The position numbers and the translations under genes were made by a program. From NCBI GenBank assembly GCA_035656415.1, contig DASRSM010000028.1:1-8437 (forward strand): a stretch of 8,437 nucleotides of DNA. The letters run 5' to 3'. The DNA is from JAFAHZ01 sp035656415. Its GTDB lineage: Bacteria; Vulcanimicrobiota; Vulcanimicrobiia; Vulcanimicrobiales; Vulcanimicrobiaceae. Shown here one piece after another: positions 6,814 to 8,437 of the stretch (position 1 is its first letter; the number at the start of each line of letters is the position of its first letter). The notes under the pieces were generated by a model that worked only from the letters and a program-made list of their open reading frames with translations, made no database searches and had not been told where the DNA came from.

Positions 6814-6947
6814 CGTTGCGCGCGCTCGCGTTCCTCGCACTGCTCACCGCCTGCGCGGCGCCGCCGACGTCGCTCCCACCGATCTCGCCTGCGTTAGTAA
6901 GCCAACACGTCACACCCGGCACGCTCGAACTTCGTTCACGCTTTTGA
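6810..6947 (+). CDS. Putative 45-residue lipoprotein, translationally coupled to the upstream gene
   Basis: GTG 6810 overlaps the TGA stop of the preceding gene (GTGA), the usual arrangement for termination-reinitiation coupling. The peptide opens with an Arg and a run of hydrophobic residues (ALAFLALLTAC), placing a lipobox LTAC at 12-15 with Cys15 as the lipidation site. The mature part would be only about 31 residues, Pro/Ser-rich, ending ELRSRF. The frame is also open upstream of the GTG, within the previous gene, but that part is Arg-rich and reads as a shadow. It may be a real small lipoprotein, or the first exported stub of a longer lipoprotein now broken. I recognise no family. Confidence 0.5.
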   Translation: MTLRALAFLALLTACAAPPTSLPPISPALVSQHVTPGTLELRSRF

Positions 6948-7035
6948 AGGCAGCCGTAGCGCCTTGACGCACGAAGGTCGCATGGCACGAGCGATAAGGC
7001 CTTAGTCTTAGATGTCTTTTCGGCTAATTAAATCT

Positions 7036-7064
7036 GGTGAATCCGGACTAAACCCGGATTCGCC
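7036..7064. terminator. Strong inverted repeat between convergent units, candidate bidirectional terminator
   Basis: GGTGAATCCGG (7036-7046) pairs with CCGGATTCGCC (7054-7064) around a seven-base loop, giving 11 pairs with a single G-T wobble. It is located between the ends of the plus-strand secreted-protein operon and the minus-strand reductase gene, the expected place for a shared terminator. Neither strand shows a true T-run right after the stem; the minus strand has AGATTTAATTA, the plus strand ATATGACTT. It may therefore stabilise mRNA ends or act by another mechanism. Confidence 0.5.
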
Positions 7065-7100
7065 ATATGACTTCGGCAAGAATGCATCCGAGTCGCGCGA

Positions 7101-7625
7101 TTAAGCGGGAACGTACGTCAACCTAATCACGTCCTCGACAATTAGATCGCTGGCAACAAGGCGCAGCGGCGGCCGGGGGCCGGCGAAGAATGGCTTGCCG
7201 CGGCCAAGCACGATGGGGTGTATGTAGAGTCGATACTCATCAATAAGATCGGTCAGGCTTCTTGCCAGGTCCGGTCCGCCAACGGCAATCTCGCCCTCGA
7301 GCCGGGCTTTCAGCCCGCGTATCACCGCCTCGATGTCGTCTGCGACAAGCGTGGCGTTGGGGCCGACCGACTTCAACGAGCGCGACACGACCCACTTCGG
7401 TTGGCGCCGCCACGCCGCCGCGAAGTCGAGTTCCTCTGCGCCCCACCCGGGAAGGTCTTCGTCCCAATAGCGCATGACCTCGTACATGCGGCGACCGTAC
7501 ACGCTGCCGGCCAGGTCGCGCACTCGCTCGGTGAAGTGACGAAAGAGCGAGGGACCAGGCGCAAATTCCTGGTGGTCGATGTAGCCATCCAGGGACTGGT
7601 TCAGTCCGAAGACGAGTTTCGCCAT
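7101..7625 (-). CDS. Dihydrofolate reductase/RibD C-terminal-domain family reductase
   Basis: 174 residues, full length for the stand-alone RibD-C (YyaP/YwjB-like) group. The ATG has GGAGG nine bases upstream (7635-7639). The N-terminal strand plus 'NQSLDGYID' (9-17), 'GRRMYEVMRYW' (44-54), 'PKWVVSRSL' (76-84), the glycine pair in 'GEIAVGGPDLARSL' (111-124) for the NADPH phosphates, and 'YRLYIHPIVLGRGKPFF' (131-147) are all family hallmarks. Such proteins are probable NADPH-dependent cytosolic reductases; most have no proven substrate and should not be assumed to make tetrahydrofolate or riboflavin. It is third in a minus-strand set after the membrane protein, with a 111-base gap, and ends toward the inverted repeat at 7036-7064. 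Confidence 0.92.
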   Translation of the reverse strand: MAKLVFGLNQSLDGYIDHQEFAPGPSLFRHFTERVRDLAGSVYGRRMYEVMRYWDEDLPGWGAEELDFAAAWRRQPKWVVSRSLKSVGPNATLVADDIEAVIRGLKARLEGEIAVGGPDLARSLTDLIDEYRLYIHPIVLGRGKPFFAGPRPPLRLVASDLIVEDVIRLTYVPA

Positions 7626-7736
7626 GCTGCAAAACCTCCACCACAGGGCCTTCAGAATAGCTCCGATCGCCGTCTCGCTGAAGGATGGTTGGCGCGCTCT
7701 GGATCGCAGATCGTAGCTGGCCCCCTCGCCTGCCCG

Positions 7737-8066
7737 TCACGAGACCGCGGGGGAATTGCCGCCGTGGAAACGGCCGAACAGGCGCGCGGACATCAGACCG
7801 ATCAGCAGGACGCCCACCCCAACGGCGATGACCTGATCCGCGGCGCGCAGGTCGAAATTCCCCACCCGGGCGATCAGCAGGTAGGCGATGACGAAGTTCG
7901 CGAAGCCCCAGAGCACGTTCACGGTCGCGGACGAGAGCCCCTGCCCCGGCGGCTTGGCGAACGGGCTCTGGAACGGTCGTCCCATCACGCCGCTGACGAA
8001 ATGCGGAATGGCGTTGGACGCAAACGCGCCGCCGAACAGATAGGCCAGGTCGTGAAGCCAATTCAT
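7737..8066 (-). CDS. Small conserved-looking membrane protein
   Basis: 109 residues. Hydrophobic segments at about 7-24, 47-66 and 77-97 suggest two to three membrane helices, with a polar, Pro/Gly-rich loop between the first and second ('VMGRPFQSPFAKPPGQG', 27-43). The start ATG (8064-8066) is well placed: AAGGAGC lies nine bases upstream and inside the end of the isochorismatase-like gene, whose stop is only two bases away, so translation is probably coupled. No catalytic motif is visible. Its sequence looks like a conserved proteobacterial-type hypothetical, but I cannot give a family name or function. Confidence 0.82.
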   Translation of the reverse strand: MNWLHDLAYLFGGAFASNAIPHFVSGVMGRPFQSPFAKPPGQGLSSATVNVLWGFANFVIAYLLIARVGNFDLRAADQVIAVGVGVLLIGLMSARLFGRFHGGNSPAVS

Positions 8067-8068
8067 GA

Positions 8069-8437
8069 TCAGGCGCTCCTTTCCAGAAGGTCGATGATCT
8101 GCCGCGTCGTGCCAGTCTCGCCGATCCTCGGAAAAACCCGGGTGACGCTGTGAGCATGGGCGCCGTCGCGCCCGTCGGCCATGGCGTCGGTCGCGAGCGT
8201 GACGTTGTAGCCGAGCTCATAGGCCTGGCGGGCGGTGACCTCCACGCCGTTGCTGGTGGCGACGCCGACGACCACGACCTGGGTGACCGCCAACGCCTTC
8301 AGATGGGCGTCGAGATCGGTGTTGGTGAAGGCGCCGGGCGTGTGCTTGGTCACCACATGGTCGTGCGGCTGCCGGTTCAGCTCCGGGATCAGATCGGTCC
8401 AGCCGGGGGCAAGTTGGAGGTGGGGTCTTGGCTGCTC
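8069..8437 (-). CDS. Isochorismatase-family (cysteine hydrolase fold) protein, N-terminus outside window
   Basis: 122 C-terminal residues are visible, reading in frame from the window edge; the N-terminus, with the first catalytic Asp, lies beyond 8437. 'APGWTDLIPEL', then 'MVTKHTPGAFTNTDLDAHL' holds the conserved catalytic-type Lys (K31 of the visible part), and 'VVVVGVATSNGVEVTARQAYELGYNVTLATDAM' is the hallmark cis-peptide and nucleophile region. Where catalytic members have Cys (GxxTNxCVE), this protein has Gly (GVATSNGVE), a variation known in one subgroup of the superfamily. It may be a non-hydrolytic or differently acting member. An internal ATG at 8354-8356 is not the start, because coding features continue upstream. 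It forms an operon with the small membrane protein (gap of two bases). Confidence 0.93.
   Translation of the reverse strand, partial: EQPRPHLQLAPGWTDLIPELNRQPHDHVVTKHTPGAFTNTDLDAHLKALAVTQVVVVGVATSNGVEVTARQAYELGYNVTLATDAMADGRDGAHAHSVTRVFPRIGETGTTRQIIDLLERSA

Noticed and set aside
6711..6947. 78-residue version of the small lipoprotein starting at ATG 6711
   Set aside because: The extra N-terminal part is out of frame within the secreted-protein gene and Arg-rich, and it would bury the signal peptide. GTG 6810 gives a proper lipoprotein signal.
6995..7004. TAAGGCCTTA, a perfect 10-base palindrome followed by CTTAG direct repeats
   Set aside because: It is too short and has no loop; nothing else supports an operator or attachment site here.
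7654..7659. TATTCT (minus strand) as a separate promoter for the reductase gene in the 7626-7736 gap
   Set aside because: The candidate -35 (TTCAGC) is poor, so an internal promoter cannot be distinguished from read-through from the upstream genes.
7240..8220. 326-codon minus-strand open frame spanning three genes
   Set aside because: It overlaps, out of frame, three genes that each have family motifs or good ribosome sites. Its translation is Arg/Pro-rich low-information sequence.

Overview
The window is GC-rich bacterial DNA with tightly packed genes. It shows no rRNA, tRNA, CRISPR array, transposase or phage structural gene. Proline/serine/threonine-rich tails on small secreted proteins, and short repeats of the type that translate as 'CHPERSERS', suggest an uncultivated soil-type lineage. 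A Candidatus Eremiobacterota/Vulcanimicrobiota-like genome is my guess, at modest confidence and from general familiarity only.

Left part (1-5316), read on the minus strand. A very long Lhr-type ATP-dependent helicase gene (5316 to 1192) is followed, after about 209 bases, by a secreted beta-lactamase-fold serine hydrolase (982 to beyond base 1). The helicase gene carries two copies of one short repeat family in the same orientation. One copy lies inside the reading frame and is translated as about 15 extra residues. The other covers the 3' end and supplies the stop codon.

Middle part (5317-6947), plus strand. A divergent intergenic region holds a good promoter for a type II toxin-antitoxin pair: a Phd/YefM-type antitoxin and a VapC PIN-domain RNase, overlapping by one base. 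Next is a second promoter, a leader RNA with two alternative hairpins near the Shine-Dalgarno, a secreted protein of unknown function, and a 45-residue putative lipoprotein that overlaps it by GTGA.

Right part (6948-8437). A strong inverted repeat at 7036-7064 lies between convergent transcription units. Three minus-strand genes follow. In transcription order they are an isochorismatase-family hydrolase (truncated by the window edge, with no nucleophilic cysteine), a small membrane protein coupled to it, and a dihydrofolate-reductase/RibD-C-like reductase. This group looks like a small accessory metabolic block unrelated to the helicase.

I found no clearly new multi-gene defence or mobile system. 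The observations most worth following up are the repeat insertions in lhr, the possible bistable leader RNA at 6167-6196, the coupled mini-lipoprotein, and the recurring TAC(T/C)GT -10 element with two possible leaderless starts.
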